Part shown: positions 15,974 to 23,549 of the stretch, piece by piece
How positions within the stretch are numbered: the first letter of the stretch is position 1
How the letters are laid out: each line of letters begins with the position of its first letter
Source: CAZRZN01 sp964604565
Lineage (GTDB): Bacteria > Pseudomonadota > Alphaproteobacteria > Rhodobacterales > Rhodobacteraceae
Direction: 5' to 3'
DNA: 31,603 nt
NCBI GenBank assembly: GCA_964604565.1
Contig: CAZRZN010000022.1
Span: forward strand, 1-31,603
Made by a program: the position numbers and the translations under genes
The notes under the pieces: generated by a model
Told to the model about the DNA's origin: nothing
The model's input: only the letters and a program-made list of their open reading frames with translations
The model's database searches: none

Positions 15974-16864
15974 ATGCTGACCCCGGAACAGAAAAGATTT
16001 TACGCCGACAACGGGTATCTCAAGGTGGAACAGGTGGTGACGCCTGACGAACTGGAGGAACTGCAATCCGTCACCGCGGGGCTGATCGAGGCCTCGCGCA
16101 CGGTCAGCGAAAACAACGAGATCTACGATCTGGATCGTGGTCACGGACCCGATACGCCGCGCCTGACAAGGATCAAACTCCCGCACAAACAGCATCCGGT
16201 TTATGACCGGATATTGAAAGATTCGGCCGTCACCGACGTCCTGACGGATCTGCTTGGGCCCGATACGGTGCTGAACACGTCAAAGCTGAACGCAAAGGCT
16301 CCGGGCGGCGGCGCGGCGGTCGAATGGCATCAGGACTGGGCTTTTTACCCAGCGACAAACGATTCGCTGCTGGCCTTCGGTCTGATGCTGGAGGATGTGA
16401 CCGAGGACAACGGCCCGCTCATGGTGATCCCCGGGTCGCACAGGGGGCCGGTACTCAGCCACAAGTCCGGCGGCGTATTTTGCGGCGCAATCGATCCCGC
16501 CGACAGGCAGTTCGAAAAGGACAAGGCGATCACCCTGACTGGCCGGGCCGGAGACATGACCGTGCATCACGTGCGAATCCTGCACGGCTCCGCGCCGAAT
16601 GTCTCGGATCGTGCGCGGCAGATCCTGTTCTACGAATGCGCCGCCGCCGATGCCTGGCCCCTACTTGGCGCCTCCAGCTATATCCACGCCTTGGGCCAGC
16701 GGGCCTTTTGGGAGGACCTGCAAGACCGGATGATTACCGGCCAGCCCTGTCTGGAACCTCGGCTGGAGCAAGTGCCCGTGCGATTGCCCCTGCCTCCGGC
16801 GCCCGATATCAGCTCGATTTTCAAGACGCAGGAAAGTGGCGGCGCAAAGAGCGCCTTCGCCTGA
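15974..16864 (+). CDS. PhyH-family Fe(II)/2-oxoglutarate dioxygenase, first copy
   Basis: A 296-aa phytanoyl-CoA dioxygenase-like protein. The facial triad is visible: H119 and D121 in VEWHQDWAFYP, and the distal His (H204 in RILHGSAPN). An Arg for 2-oxoglutarate follows in SDRARQILFYE. The N-terminus (TPEQKRFYADNGYLKVE) is typical of the family. These enzymes hydroxylate or oxidatively cleave small organic substrates using O2. It starts one base after the dehydrogenase stop, which suggests that it makes or uses the same intermediate. Substrate is unknown; bacterial members act on amino acids, ectoine, phosphonates and alkyl or methyl ethers. A large inverted repeat follows its stop. Confidence 0.9.
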   Translation: MLTPEQKRFYADNGYLKVEQVVTPDELEELQSVTAGLIEASRTVSENNEIYDLDRGHGPDTPRLTRIKLPHKQHPVYDRILKDSAVTDVLTDLLGPDTVLNTSKLNAKAPGGGAAVEWHQDWAFYPATNDSLLAFGLMLEDVTEDNGPLMVIPGSHRGPVLSHKSGGVFCGAIDPADRQFEKDKAITLTGRAGDMTVHHVRILHGSAPNVSDRARQILFYECAAADAWPLLGASSYIHALGQRAFWEDLQDRMITGQPCLEPRLEQVPVRLPLPPAPDISSIFKTQESGGAKSAFA

Positions 16865-16900
16865 CCTGAGACGTCTGAGGGGGGTCGGTCGGGTTTTTTC

Positions 16901-16960
16901 GAGTATTTTTGAGAGAGAAGAAACGGCCGTCGCCCCGGTTTCTTCTCTCTCGAAATACTC
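16901..16960. terminator. Long inverted repeat, probable bidirectional terminator
   Basis: Arms at 16901-16924 and 16938-16960 pair almost perfectly over about 23 bases, one side carrying two T where the other has one C complement, around a 13-base GC-rich loop. It lies between the convergent PhyH gene (+) and RraA gene (-). A TTTTTT run precedes the left arm on the plus strand. The arms contain the TATTT...GAGAGAAGAA tail of the intergenic repeat in head-to-head orientation. Confidence 0.75.
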
Positions 16961-16988
16961 TGGGGGAGACCGCGCAGAATGCGCGGGC

Positions 16989-17003
16989 GGGGGCAAAGCC
17001 CCC
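16989..17003 (-). terminator. GC hairpin directly after RraA gene
   Basis: GGGGGC-AAA-GCCCCC forms a 6-bp stem with a 3-base loop, two bases beyond the RraA stop codon on the minus strand. It is the same hairpin that opens the intergenic repeat at 10845 and 20181. It probably protects the 3' end or aids termination together with the adjoining inverted repeat. Confidence 0.55.
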
Positions 17004-17005
17004 TT

Positions 17006-17704
17006 CTATTCAACCTCTATGGCGCTGCCCTCTGCCAACATCGCTTCGAGATCCAGCGGCGCGCAGAAACCGTCCTTGACCCTTGCCTCCAGTTCTTTCT
17101 CGAGGCGTGCCACCTCCGCAATCCTTGAGATGACCTGATCGATTTGTGCAAAGGGGATGACGACGACGCCGTTTCGATCGGCAACGATCATGTCCCCGGT
17201 GGATACATGGCAGCCACCGACCACAGCGCTGCCGCCCAGGGTTCCCGGGCCGGTGGCATGTGGCGAGTTCGGATTCAGCCCGCTGCACCAGGAGGGCAGG
17301 CCAACCGCCACAATCCCTTCGTAGTCACGCATGGGGCCGTCTGTGACAAAGCCGGCGGCGCCAGCGTTCTTGAGCATGCCGCTCAACTGGTCGCCGATGG
17401 TGGCGCAGGTCTGATGCCCATGCGCGACATGGACCACCACATCGCCCGGTGTCAGCCTGACAACTGCCGCCAGAGTGGCGATCAGATCGCCCGGGCCGCT
17501 GTCCGCCACCAGCGCCGGGCCTGCGACGGCACAAGCCAGATCGCGGCCGAAGCCAAGCGGGCCAATTGCCGTATGCATGGCCCCCATGCCGTTCATGGCG
17601 TCGCAGAGAAACGCGGTTTCCACGCCCTGAAAGGCGGCGATCTGCTCTGCTGTCGGGCGCGGTGCCCCCTTGATGAGGGTCAGCCTTGGCGGTTCTTCGA
17701 TCAT
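17006..17704 (-). CDS. RraA-family aldolase (HMG/CHA aldolase-like)
   Basis: A 232-aa protein of the RraA/4-hydroxy-4-methyl-2-oxoglutarate aldolase family. It keeps the DGPMRD block, giving the R126-D127 dyad that binds divalent metal and substrate in true aldolases of this family, so an aldolase or oxaloacetate decarboxylase role is more likely than RNase E inhibition. The family motif GDQLSGMLKNAGAAGFVTDG is also clear. The ATG at 17704 has a TAGGAGATGAG ribosome site. It lies 11 bases after the secreted-protein gene, in the same minus-strand operon under operator copy 3. It would cleave a branched or hydroxy 2-oxo acid to pyruvate or oxaloacetate, the exact substrate being unknown. Confidence 0.88.
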   Translation of the reverse strand: MIEEPPRLTLIKGAPRPTAEQIAAFQGVETAFLCDAMNGMGAMHTAIGPLGFGRDLACAVAGPALVADSGPGDLIATLAAVVRLTPGDVVVHVAHGHQTCATIGDQLSGMLKNAGAAGFVTDGPMRDYEGIVAVGLPSWCSGLNPNSPHATGPGTLGGSAVVGGCHVSTGDMIVADRNGVVVIPFAQIDQVISRIAEVARLEKELEARVKDGFCAPLDLEAMLAEGSAIEVE

Positions 17705-17715
17705 GGACTCATCTC

Positions 17716-18228
17716 CTAGGGGCTGGTTGGGTCGGTATCGGGATCGGGAAGGCGCCAGAGCAGGCGGACATAGGCCAGTCCGGAGGCGGTGGCGGTGCAT
17801 CGTGTCTTTTGGAGCAGGATATCCCCGGAGGCGATGTCGCGCAGGCGGCCAAGCTCTTCCATGCGATCGCATTGCACCAGCGCCGTCAGGAGATCGTATT
17901 TGACCTCGATCCCGGCCAAGGCGCTGATGCGTTCCGGGGCCCGGTCGCTGAGGTCGCTCATGCGCGCGGAGATGGCTTCGGACCATTCGGCGCGGGTCTC
18001 TTCAAAGCACAGGGTCGCCACGGCAGGTGTTTCGGCGGGGATTCGCAGGCAGGGGGCATGGGCCTGATCGACGCATCCGTTGGGCGATGTGCCCAGGTCT
18101 GTCGCCGTGGCCACGCAGGAGTCGACGGCGGCAATGTCGATGCGGGGTTCAGCCATGGCGGCCGTTGCCGACAGTGACAGTGCCAGCAGGAACTGCGCCG
18201 CAGTTCTGGCGGCGTTGTATGGGGTCAT
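17716..18228 (-). CDS. Secreted small protein with six cysteines, possibly LprI-like
   Basis: The 170-aa product begins with a clear signal peptide: a hydrophobic stretch (AQFLLALSLSATAAMA) and probable cleavage after residue 26. The mature part has six cysteines (in DSCVAT, NGCVDQ, APCLRI, TLCFEE, VQCDRM and TRCTAT), which suggests three disulfides in the periplasm. The cysteine spacing and mostly helical middle resemble LprI/DUF1311-type proteins, but I am not sure of the family. The GGAGAGGAGG ribosome site supports the ATG at 18228. It is first in an operon with the RraA aldolase, and operator copy 3 lies 67 bases upstream, so it belongs to the regulon. A binding or enzyme-inhibitor role in the periplasm is possible. 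Confidence 0.75.
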   Translation of the reverse strand: MTPYNAARTAAQFLLALSLSATAAMAEPRIDIAAVDSCVATATDLGTSPNGCVDQAHAPCLRIPAETPAVATLCFEETRAEWSEAISARMSDLSDRAPERISALAGIEVKYDLLTALVQCDRMEELGRLRDIASGDILLQKTRCTATASGLAYVRLLWRLPDPDTDPTSP

Positions 18229-18294
18229 GCGTCCTCCTCTCCGGGCGGGGCGTTGCGCGCCTTCTGCATGTCGCCCTTCGCGAGGCGACTTGCA

Positions 18295-18308
18295 TTTGGT
18301 ATACCAAA
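18295..18308. promoter_or_regulatory. GntR-type operator palindrome, copy 3
   Basis: TTTGGTATACCAAA, extended to the 16-base palindrome ATTTGGTATACCAAAT at 18294-18309. It lies between divergent starts at 18228 (secreted protein, minus) and 18374 (dehydratase, plus), in position to control both. Confidence 0.87.
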
Positions 18309-18373
18309 TTGAAATGCTCGCACAAGACATTCGGGCCGCCAGAATCGGCGGCTCAGCCATAGGGAGGCAGGCC

Positions 18374-20155
18374 ATGTCCGATACTCGCGCCAACAAGCGT
18401 TTCCGCTCTCAAGAGTGGTTCGACAACCCGAACAACCCGGGCATGACCGCGCTCTATGTCGAACGCTACCAGAACAGCACGTTCACGCGCGAGGAATTGC
18501 AGGGGGAGCGGCCGATCATCGGGATCGCGAATACCGGCAGCGACATCGCGCCCTGCAACAAGATCCACGTCTTTCTGATGGACCGCATCAAGGCGGGCAT
18601 CCGCGAGGCGGGTGGCGTGCCAATGGAATTTCCGGTCCATCCGATCCAGGAGACCGGCAAGCGGCCGACCGCGGCGCTGGATCGCAACCTGACCTATCTC
18701 AGCCTCGTCGAAGTGCTTCACGGCTATCCGATCGACGGCGTTGTGCTGACCACGGGCTGCGACAAGACCACGCCCGCGATGCTGATGGGGGCCGCGACCG
18801 TCGATTTGCCGGCCATCGCGTTGAACGGCGGGCCGATGCTGGATGGCTGGTGGCAGGGCAAACGGGCCGGATCCGGCACCATCGTCTGGCAGAGCCGACG
18901 TCTGCTGGCCGAAGGCAAGATCGACTACGAGGAGTTCATGTCCCGGGTCTGTTCCTCTGCCCCATCGCTGGGGCATTGCAACACGATGGGCACCGCCAGC
19001 ACGATGAATGCCATGGCGGAGGCGTTGGGCATGAGCCTGACCGGCAACAGCGCGATCCCGGCTCCTTTTCGGGAACGGATGGGGATGGCCTTCGATACCG
19101 GCAAGCGCATCGTGCAGATGGTGCTGGACGATCTGAAACCATCCGACATTCTCACGCGCGAAGCGTTCGAGAACGCCATCGTGGTCAACACGGCCATCGG
19201 TGGATCGACCAACGCGCCGCCGCATTTGCAGGCCGTGGCGCGTCACATCGGGGTCGAGCTGAACGTCAAGGATTGGGAGACCGTGGGCTTCGACGCGCCG
19301 CTGCTGGTCAACATGCAGCCGGCGGGCGAATATCTGGGCGAAAGCTTTTTCCGCGCCGGCGGGGTGCCCGCGGTAATGGGCGAGTTGATGAGCGCGGGCC
19401 GCCTGCACAAGGACGCCATGACCGCGACGGGCAACACGATGGCGGTGAACCTTGCCGGTGTGCAGAGCGTCGATCACGAGGTGATCCGCCCCTACGACAA
19501 TCCGCTGCGCGAACATGCCGGGTTCAAGGTGCTTTCCGGCAATCTGTTCGACAGCGCGCTGATGAAGACCAGTGTGATATCCGACGAGTTCCGCCAGCGG
19601 TTTCTTCTGGAGCCGGGAAACGAGGGGATTTTCGAGGCGCGCGCCGTCGTCTTCGAGGGGCCGGAGGATTACCACGACCGGATCAACGATGCCTCGCTGG
19701 AGATCGACGAACGCACCGTGCTGTTCATCCGCAACGTGGGCTGCGTGGGCTATCCCGGGTCGGCCGAGGTGGTGAACATGCAGCCCCCGGACGCGCTGAT
19801 CAAGGCCGGTGTCAGCCATCTGCCGACGGTGGGCGACGGGCGTCAGTCGGGCACTTCGGAAAGTCCGTCGATCCTGAATGCCTCGCCGGAGTCGGTGGTG
19901 GGCGGTGGGCTGGCCTATCTTCAGACCGGGGATCGTGTGCGGCTGGATCTCAACACCTCGCGCATGGATGCGCTGGTGCCTGAGGCCGAGTGGGCCGCGA
20001 GGATCGAGGCCTGGGAGGCGCCGGAGATCATCCACCAGACGCCCTGGGAGGAGATCTACCGGACGCATGTCGGGCAACTGGGCGAGGGCGGTTGTCTGGA
20101 ACTGGCCACGGCCTATCAGAAGATCCGCCGAGATCTGCCGCGCGACAATCACTGA
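18374..20155 (+). CDS. IlvD/Edd-family aldonate dehydratase, XylD (D-xylonate dehydratase)-like
   Basis: A 593-aa dehydratase of the IlvD/Edd family. Iron-sulfur cysteines are C61 (DIAPCNK), C129 (TTGCDKTTPA) and C202 (GHCNTMGTAST), with the lysine K131 that is carbamylated in the family. Over its whole length it matches Caulobacter XylD blocks: RFRSQEWFDNP, GGVPMEFPVHPI, RPTAALDRNL, VVNMQPPDALIK and LPTVGDGRQSGTSESPSILN. Length equals that of XylD. It dehydrates an aldonate to a 2-keto-3-deoxy aldonate. D-xylonate is the leading guess, but this subfamily also takes L-arabinonate, D-gluconate and others. A near-perfect AGGGAGG ribosome site precedes the ATG, and operator copy 3 lies 66 bases upstream. 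An SDR follows in the same direction after a repeat element. Confidence 0.92.
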   Translation: MSDTRANKRFRSQEWFDNPNNPGMTALYVERYQNSTFTREELQGERPIIGIANTGSDIAPCNKIHVFLMDRIKAGIREAGGVPMEFPVHPIQETGKRPTAALDRNLTYLSLVEVLHGYPIDGVVLTTGCDKTTPAMLMGAATVDLPAIALNGGPMLDGWWQGKRAGSGTIVWQSRRLLAEGKIDYEEFMSRVCSSAPSLGHCNTMGTASTMNAMAEALGMSLTGNSAIPAPFRERMGMAFDTGKRIVQMVLDDLKPSDILTREAFENAIVVNTAIGGSTNAPPHLQAVARHIGVELNVKDWETVGFDAPLLVNMQPAGEYLGESFFRAGGVPAVMGELMSAGRLHKDAMTATGNTMAVNLAGVQSVDHEVIRPYDNPLREHAGFKVLSGNLFDSALMKTSVISDEFRQRFLLEPGNEGIFEARAVVFEGPEDYHDRINDASLEIDERTVLFIRNVGCVGYPGSAEVVNMQPPDALIKAGVSHLPTVGDGRQSGTSESPSILNASPESVVGGGLAYLQTGDRVRLDLNTSRMDALVPEAEWAARIEAWEAPEIIHQTPWEEIYRTHVGQLGEGGCLELATAYQKIRRDLPRDNH

Positions 20156-20180
20156 CGGGCGGACGATGCTGCGCGGGGAT

Positions 20181-20239
20181 GGGGGCTTTGCCCCCTCGGC
20201 CTGCGGCCTCACCCCCAGGATATTTGAGGCCCGAAGAAG
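20181..20239. repeat. GC-rich intergenic repeat element, copy B
   Basis: GGGGGC-TTT-GCCCCC, then CGGCCTGCGGCC, CACCCCCAGGATATTTGAGG and GAAGAAG, in the same order as copy A at 10845-10906. It lies between the XylD-like gene and the next SDR, both plus strand. The first hairpin may attenuate transcription into the SDR. Confidence 0.75.
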
Positions 20240-20268
20240 AGCGGGCGGTTTTCACGGAAGGACAGGAC

Positions 20269-21006
20269 ATGGCGCAGAGCATCATCATCACCGGAGCCGG
20301 AGGCGGGATCGGCAAGAGCTGCGCGGAGGCGTTCCTGTCGGCGGGCTGGCGTGTGGGACTGGTCGGGCGGACGGCGTCGAGGCTGGAGGAAATTGCCGAG
20401 GCGCATGAGGGTGCGCTCGTCTTGCCCTGCGACGTGGTGGACGAGGCACAGGTGGACGCGGCCTTTGACAAGGCGCTGTCGGCCTGGGGGCGGATCGATT
20501 GTCTGTTCAACAATGCGGGTGTGTCGGTGATGGGGGCCACGATCGACGAAGTGTCCGTCGAGGACTGGCGCCGCTGCATCGACATCAACGTGACGGGATC
20601 CTTCATTTGCGCCAGGGCCGCCTTTGCCCGGATGCGGGCGCAGACGCCGCAGGGCGGGCGGATCATCAACAATGGATCCGTTTCGTCCTATGTGCCGCGC
20701 TGGGGCTCGGCCCCCTATACGTCCTCGAAACATGCGATTACCGGGCTGACCCGGTCGATCTCGCTCGATGGGCGGCCCTATGACATCGCCTGCGGACAGA
20801 TCGACATCGGCAATGCGCTGACCGACATGGCGGAGAAAATGACCCGGGGCGTGCCGCAGGCGGATGGGTCCATTGCGGTGGAACCGGTGATGGATGTGGC
20901 GCATGTCGCTTCATCGGTGGTGCATATGGCCTCCTTGCCGCTGGCGGCGAATGTGCAGTTCATGACGGTGATGGCGACGGCGATGCCCTACATCGGGCGC
21001 GGCTGA
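20269..21006 (+). CDS. Short-chain dehydrogenase/reductase, substrate unknown
   Basis: A 245-aa classical SDR. The cofactor loop TGAGGGIG is at 8-15, R34 suggests NADP(H), NNAG is at 81-84, and the catalytic residues are S137, Y150 and K154. The ATG at 20269 follows a GGAAGGACAGGAC ribosome site; upstream codons run through the repeat element and lack similarity. It follows the XylD-like gene after about 113 bases, so it is probably part of that transcript with partial attenuation at the repeat. It would oxidise or reduce a hydroxyl or keto group of a pathway intermediate. No specific family member is recognised. Confidence 0.88.
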   Translation: MAQSIIITGAGGGIGKSCAEAFLSAGWRVGLVGRTASRLEEIAEAHEGALVLPCDVVDEAQVDAAFDKALSAWGRIDCLFNNAGVSVMGATIDEVSVEDWRRCIDINVTGSFICARAAFARMRAQTPQGGRIINNGSVSSYVPRWGSAPYTSSKHAITGLTRSISLDGRPYDIACGQIDIGNALTDMAEKMTRGVPQADGSIAVEPVMDVAHVASSVVHMASLPLAANVQFMTVMATAMPYIGRG

Positions 21007-21151
21007 CGGGTATGCGCCCGCGCGGCCACGGCCGCGGGGTCTGCCGCAAGCTCGGGTCTTTTCGCGAAGCTGTGAAACGGGAGGGCGTTGTCCCTTCCTG
21101 ATGCGGCGCCCCGCAGGGTTGGCTGGGCCGCACGAGGCTGGAATTGCCGCA

Positions 21152-22048
21152 TCAGTCTGGCGGGGCGACCGCCTTGCGCAATCCGCGCTCCCGCTGCCAG
21201 ATGTAGAGGCCGGAGGCGATGATGATCAGCCCGCCTGCAAGGGTCCAGATGGTTGGCAGCGTGTCAAAGAGCAGCCAGCCGGCGAAGGCGGCGAGAAAGA
21301 TCTGGATGTAAACCACGGGCGCCAGGATCGATGCATCCGCCCAGCGGTGCGCCGTGGTGGTGGCGATATGGCCGCCCGCGCCGAAGGCCCCGATCAGCAC
21401 AAAGGCGATCCAGTCGGAACCCTGCGGCCAGATCCATCCCTGAACGACAAAAGGCAACAGCGTGATCGCGGCGATGCCGGAGGACCAGAGTTGCTGGGTG
21501 GCGTTGGCCTCCACCCCGGCCAGCAGACGGGTCATCAGGAAATAGAGGGCGGCACAGGTGAGCGCCCCGAGGCTCAGGAACATCGCAGGCTGAAACTCGG
21601 CGCCCCAGGGCTGCATCACGACAAGAACACCGAAGAACCCGGTGCAGACGGCAAGGATCCGGCGCAGGCCGACGGTTTCGCCAAGGATCGGGATGGCGAG
21701 CAGCGTGACGACGATCGGACCGGCGAACATGATCGTGGTCGTCACGGTGATCGGCAGGAACTGCAGGGCGGAGAAGTTGAACACCGTGCTGGCCAGCAGG
21801 AACAGCGAACGCATGAATTGCCGGAAGGGCGCGTGGGACCGAAAGGTGCTGGGATCGCGTATCCCGTAAAGCGCCACCGCGAAAAGAAAATGCCCGGCGT
21901 AGCGGGCAAACACCACCTGAAGCGCGGGCAGACCCGCAAGGATCAGCCATTTCGCCGAGCTGTCGATACAGGTGAAGCCGATCACCGCCAGGGCCATGAG
22001 CAGGACGCCGGCAGCGGTGCGATCTTCGCGGGGTAGGGCCTGTGCCAT
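21152..22048 (-). CDS. EamA/DMT-family transporter
   Basis: A 298-aa membrane protein with about ten hydrophobic segments and two EamA repeats, the drug/metabolite transporter layout. Typical motifs are FTCIDSSAKWLI in the first segment, FARYAGHFLF, ITVTTTIMFAGPIVVTLLA at the end of the first half, and FGAGGHIATTTAHRWADAS in the second. Members move amino acids, nucleotide-sugar precursors or other metabolites, and this one resembles generic uptake/efflux members. The ATG at 22048 has AAGGAAG upstream. It is convergent with the SDR and has no operator copy nearby, so its membership in the regulon is uncertain. Confidence 0.88.
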   Translation of the reverse strand: MAQALPREDRTAAGVLLMALAVIGFTCIDSSAKWLILAGLPALQVVFARYAGHFLFAVALYGIRDPSTFRSHAPFRQFMRSLFLLASTVFNFSALQFLPITVTTTIMFAGPIVVTLLAIPILGETVGLRRILAVCTGFFGVLVVMQPWGAEFQPAMFLSLGALTCAALYFLMTRLLAGVEANATQQLWSSGIAAITLLPFVVQGWIWPQGSDWIAFVLIGAFGAGGHIATTTAHRWADASILAPVVYIQIFLAAFAGWLLFDTLPTIWTLAGGLIIIASGLYIWQRERGLRKAVAPPD

Positions 22049-22459
22049 GGATCTTCCTTGGGTCTTGTCGGCCCTGCGAACCGTCTTTGACCGGGCGTCG
22101 TTGATCGGGTGCAAAGCTGTTTGTCAGGGCATTCGGGATTGTCCCGGTTGGTTCTTCCGGCCCGTGCGGGATTTGCCTGCCGTCTGGCGTGTCGTATCAG
22201 GAGTGCGGCCACCCGGACGACGATCTCTGCCAGTCGCCGGTCCGCACGGCCCGTTCAGGGGGGAGGCCGAGCCGCCGACGTGTGGTTCGCAGGGCGGCGG
22301 TCGGCGACCGAACGGATGGCTGGCGGGGCGCGTTGGACACCGCCGGGGCGTCGCGCCGCGCCGGCACTGATCCGGCAGTGCCGGCGCGGCCTGATCTGGT
22401 TGCATCCGCACCGCCCGAAACCTGCGGCATGTGCCCGTCAACTCTGAAAATGGCTGACT
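22049..22459. other. Gene-free stretch downstream of the KDF dehydrogenase-like SDR
   Basis: About 410 bases between two minus-strand genes. Open frames on both strands look like GC-rich shadows. The only structure I can support is the 15-bp inverted repeat at 22355-22390, listed separately. The transporter promoter should lie near 22050-22150. Confidence 0.4.
22355..22390. terminator. 15-bp perfect inverted repeat, terminator-like
   Basis: Arms 22355-22369 and 22376-22390 pair perfectly around a 6-base loop (ATCCGG). It lies 70-105 bases past the stop of the minus-strand SDR. There is no T-run, so it may be a Rho-dependent end structure, a stability hairpin, or a protein-binding palindrome. 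Confidence 0.5.
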
Positions 22460-23182
22460 TCAGCCGAGGGACCACCCGCCGTCGATGACATGGGCATGTC
22501 CTGTGGTAAAGGCGCTCTCGTCCGAGCCGAGATAGATGGCCAGCAGGGCGATTTCCTCGGCTGTGCCGATGCGTCCCATGGGTTGTCTGGCCTCGAAGGC
22601 GCGGCGCGCCTCTTCGTAATCACCCATGGCGCGCAGGCGGTCGTGCAGAGACGGGCTGTCCACGGTGCCGGGGCAGATGCAGTTCACGCGCACCCCCTTG
22701 GTCACATAGTCCAGAGCCACGGATTTCGTGAGGCCGATCACGGCGGCCTTGGACGTGGCATAGACGCAGCGGTTGGGCGCGGCGACGATGCTGCTGGCCA
22801 CCGAGGCGATGTTGATGATCGCCCCGCCGCCACGGGAGATCATGCCCGGCAGCACGGCCTGCATCGCGTGAAACTGCGACTTGAGATTCAGGTTCATGGC
22901 AAAGTCGAATTCTTCGTCGGTGGCGTCAAGCAGGGGGCCCGCGTGAACGAAGCCAGCGCAGTTGACGAGAATGTCCGGTGCGGCTGTCTCTATGGCCTGC
23001 GTCAGGGCCGCCTTGTCTGTCACGTCGAGCGCGAAAGTCGTCCCGCTCAGTCCCTCCATCAGATCGGGTTTGAGATCGGTGGCGGTGATCTCGGCGCCCT
23101 CGCGGGCGTAGGCTTCGGCGATGGCGCGGCCGATGCCCTGACCGGCAGCGGTGATGAAGGCACGTTTTCCTTGCAGTCTCAT
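22460..23182 (-). CDS. SDR, 2-keto-3-deoxy-L-fuconate 4-dehydrogenase-like
   Basis: A 240-aa SDR with the altered cofactor loop TAAGQGIG (11-18), D36 for NAD+ preference, NCAG at 74-77, and catalytic S127, Y141 and K145. The TAAGQGIGRAIAEA start, INIASVASSI, PNRCVYATSKAAVIGLTKSVA, CICPGTVDSPSL, FEARQPMGRIGTAEEIA and the ending DESAFTTGHAHVIDGGW match the 2-keto-3-deoxy-L-fuconate dehydrogenase group, which oxidises C4 of 2-keto-3-deoxy acids to 2,4-diketo acids. The next step in that route is hydrolysis by an FAH-family enzyme, and such a gene lies at 31037. AAAGGAGT precedes the ATG. It is downstream of the UxaA-type gene on the same strand, but about 500 bases with paired palindromes separate them. 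Confidence 0.9.
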   Translation of the reverse strand: MRLQGKRAFITAAGQGIGRAIAEAYAREGAEITATDLKPDLMEGLSGTTFALDVTDKAALTQAIETAAPDILVNCAGFVHAGPLLDATDEEFDFAMNLNLKSQFHAMQAVLPGMISRGGGAIINIASVASSIVAAPNRCVYATSKAAVIGLTKSVALDYVTKGVRVNCICPGTVDSPSLHDRLRAMGDYEEARRAFEARQPMGRIGTAEEIALLAIYLGSDESAFTTGHAHVIDGGWSLG

Positions 23183-23410
23183 GTCAATACTCCTTTGACG
23201 TTTCCATGCGTCGCGGCGTGCCGCGACGAGGTGGCATATGATGGTGGATGCGGCGGTTCCTGTCCGTCCCGGACCGGCTATGCGTCTTGGACGCGATGCT
23301 GAAGGGTGGCAAAGCGCTGAGTTGCAGGTGCCCGCGGTCTGGCGGACCGGGGACGGGCATCAGGGTCGGGCGGGGCGCGCCGGCTGTCGCCGTTCGGACG
23401 CGCGGCATCC

Positions 23411-23435
23411 CCTTTTGAAAAAGGTTTTCAAAAGG
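23411..23435. repeat. Palindromic element P1
   Basis: CCTTTTGAAAA and TTTTCAAAAGG are exact inverted arms around the trinucleotide AGG. The same element occurs at 23525-23549 in opposite orientation, judged by the spacer CCT. It is unlike the GC-rich repeats of the window. Confidence 0.8.
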
Positions 23436-23524
23436 CGGCAAAAAGTCATCATAAACGGTTTTCGCCACAGGCAGCGACAGCATCACTTTTCTTGCGTGAC
23501 GGCGGTTGCATGGCTGGTTGAATC

Positions 23525-23549
23525 CGTTTTGAAAACCTTTTTCAAAACG
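23525..23549. repeat. Palindromic element P2 (inverted copy of P1)
   Basis: CGTTTTGAAAA and TTTTCAAAACG are exact inverted arms around CCT. The central 21 bases are the exact reverse complement of those of P1, so P1 and P2 can also pair with each other across about 90 bases. Confidence 0.8.

Noticed and set aside
18353..20212. Minus-strand open frame of 619 codons opposite the XylD-like gene
   Set aside because: It is an exact antisense shadow of the dehydratase in high-GC DNA. No motif, ribosome site or family similarity was seen.
21014..21040. Short CGCGGCC/GGCCGCG palindrome after the SDR
   Set aside because: A seven-base GC palindrome is common by chance at this GC content and has no T-run, so I do not call it a terminator.
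21101..22036. Plus-strand open frame of 311 codons opposite the EamA transporter
   Set aside because: It is charged and repetitive as expected opposite membrane helices; the minus strand encodes a clear transporter.
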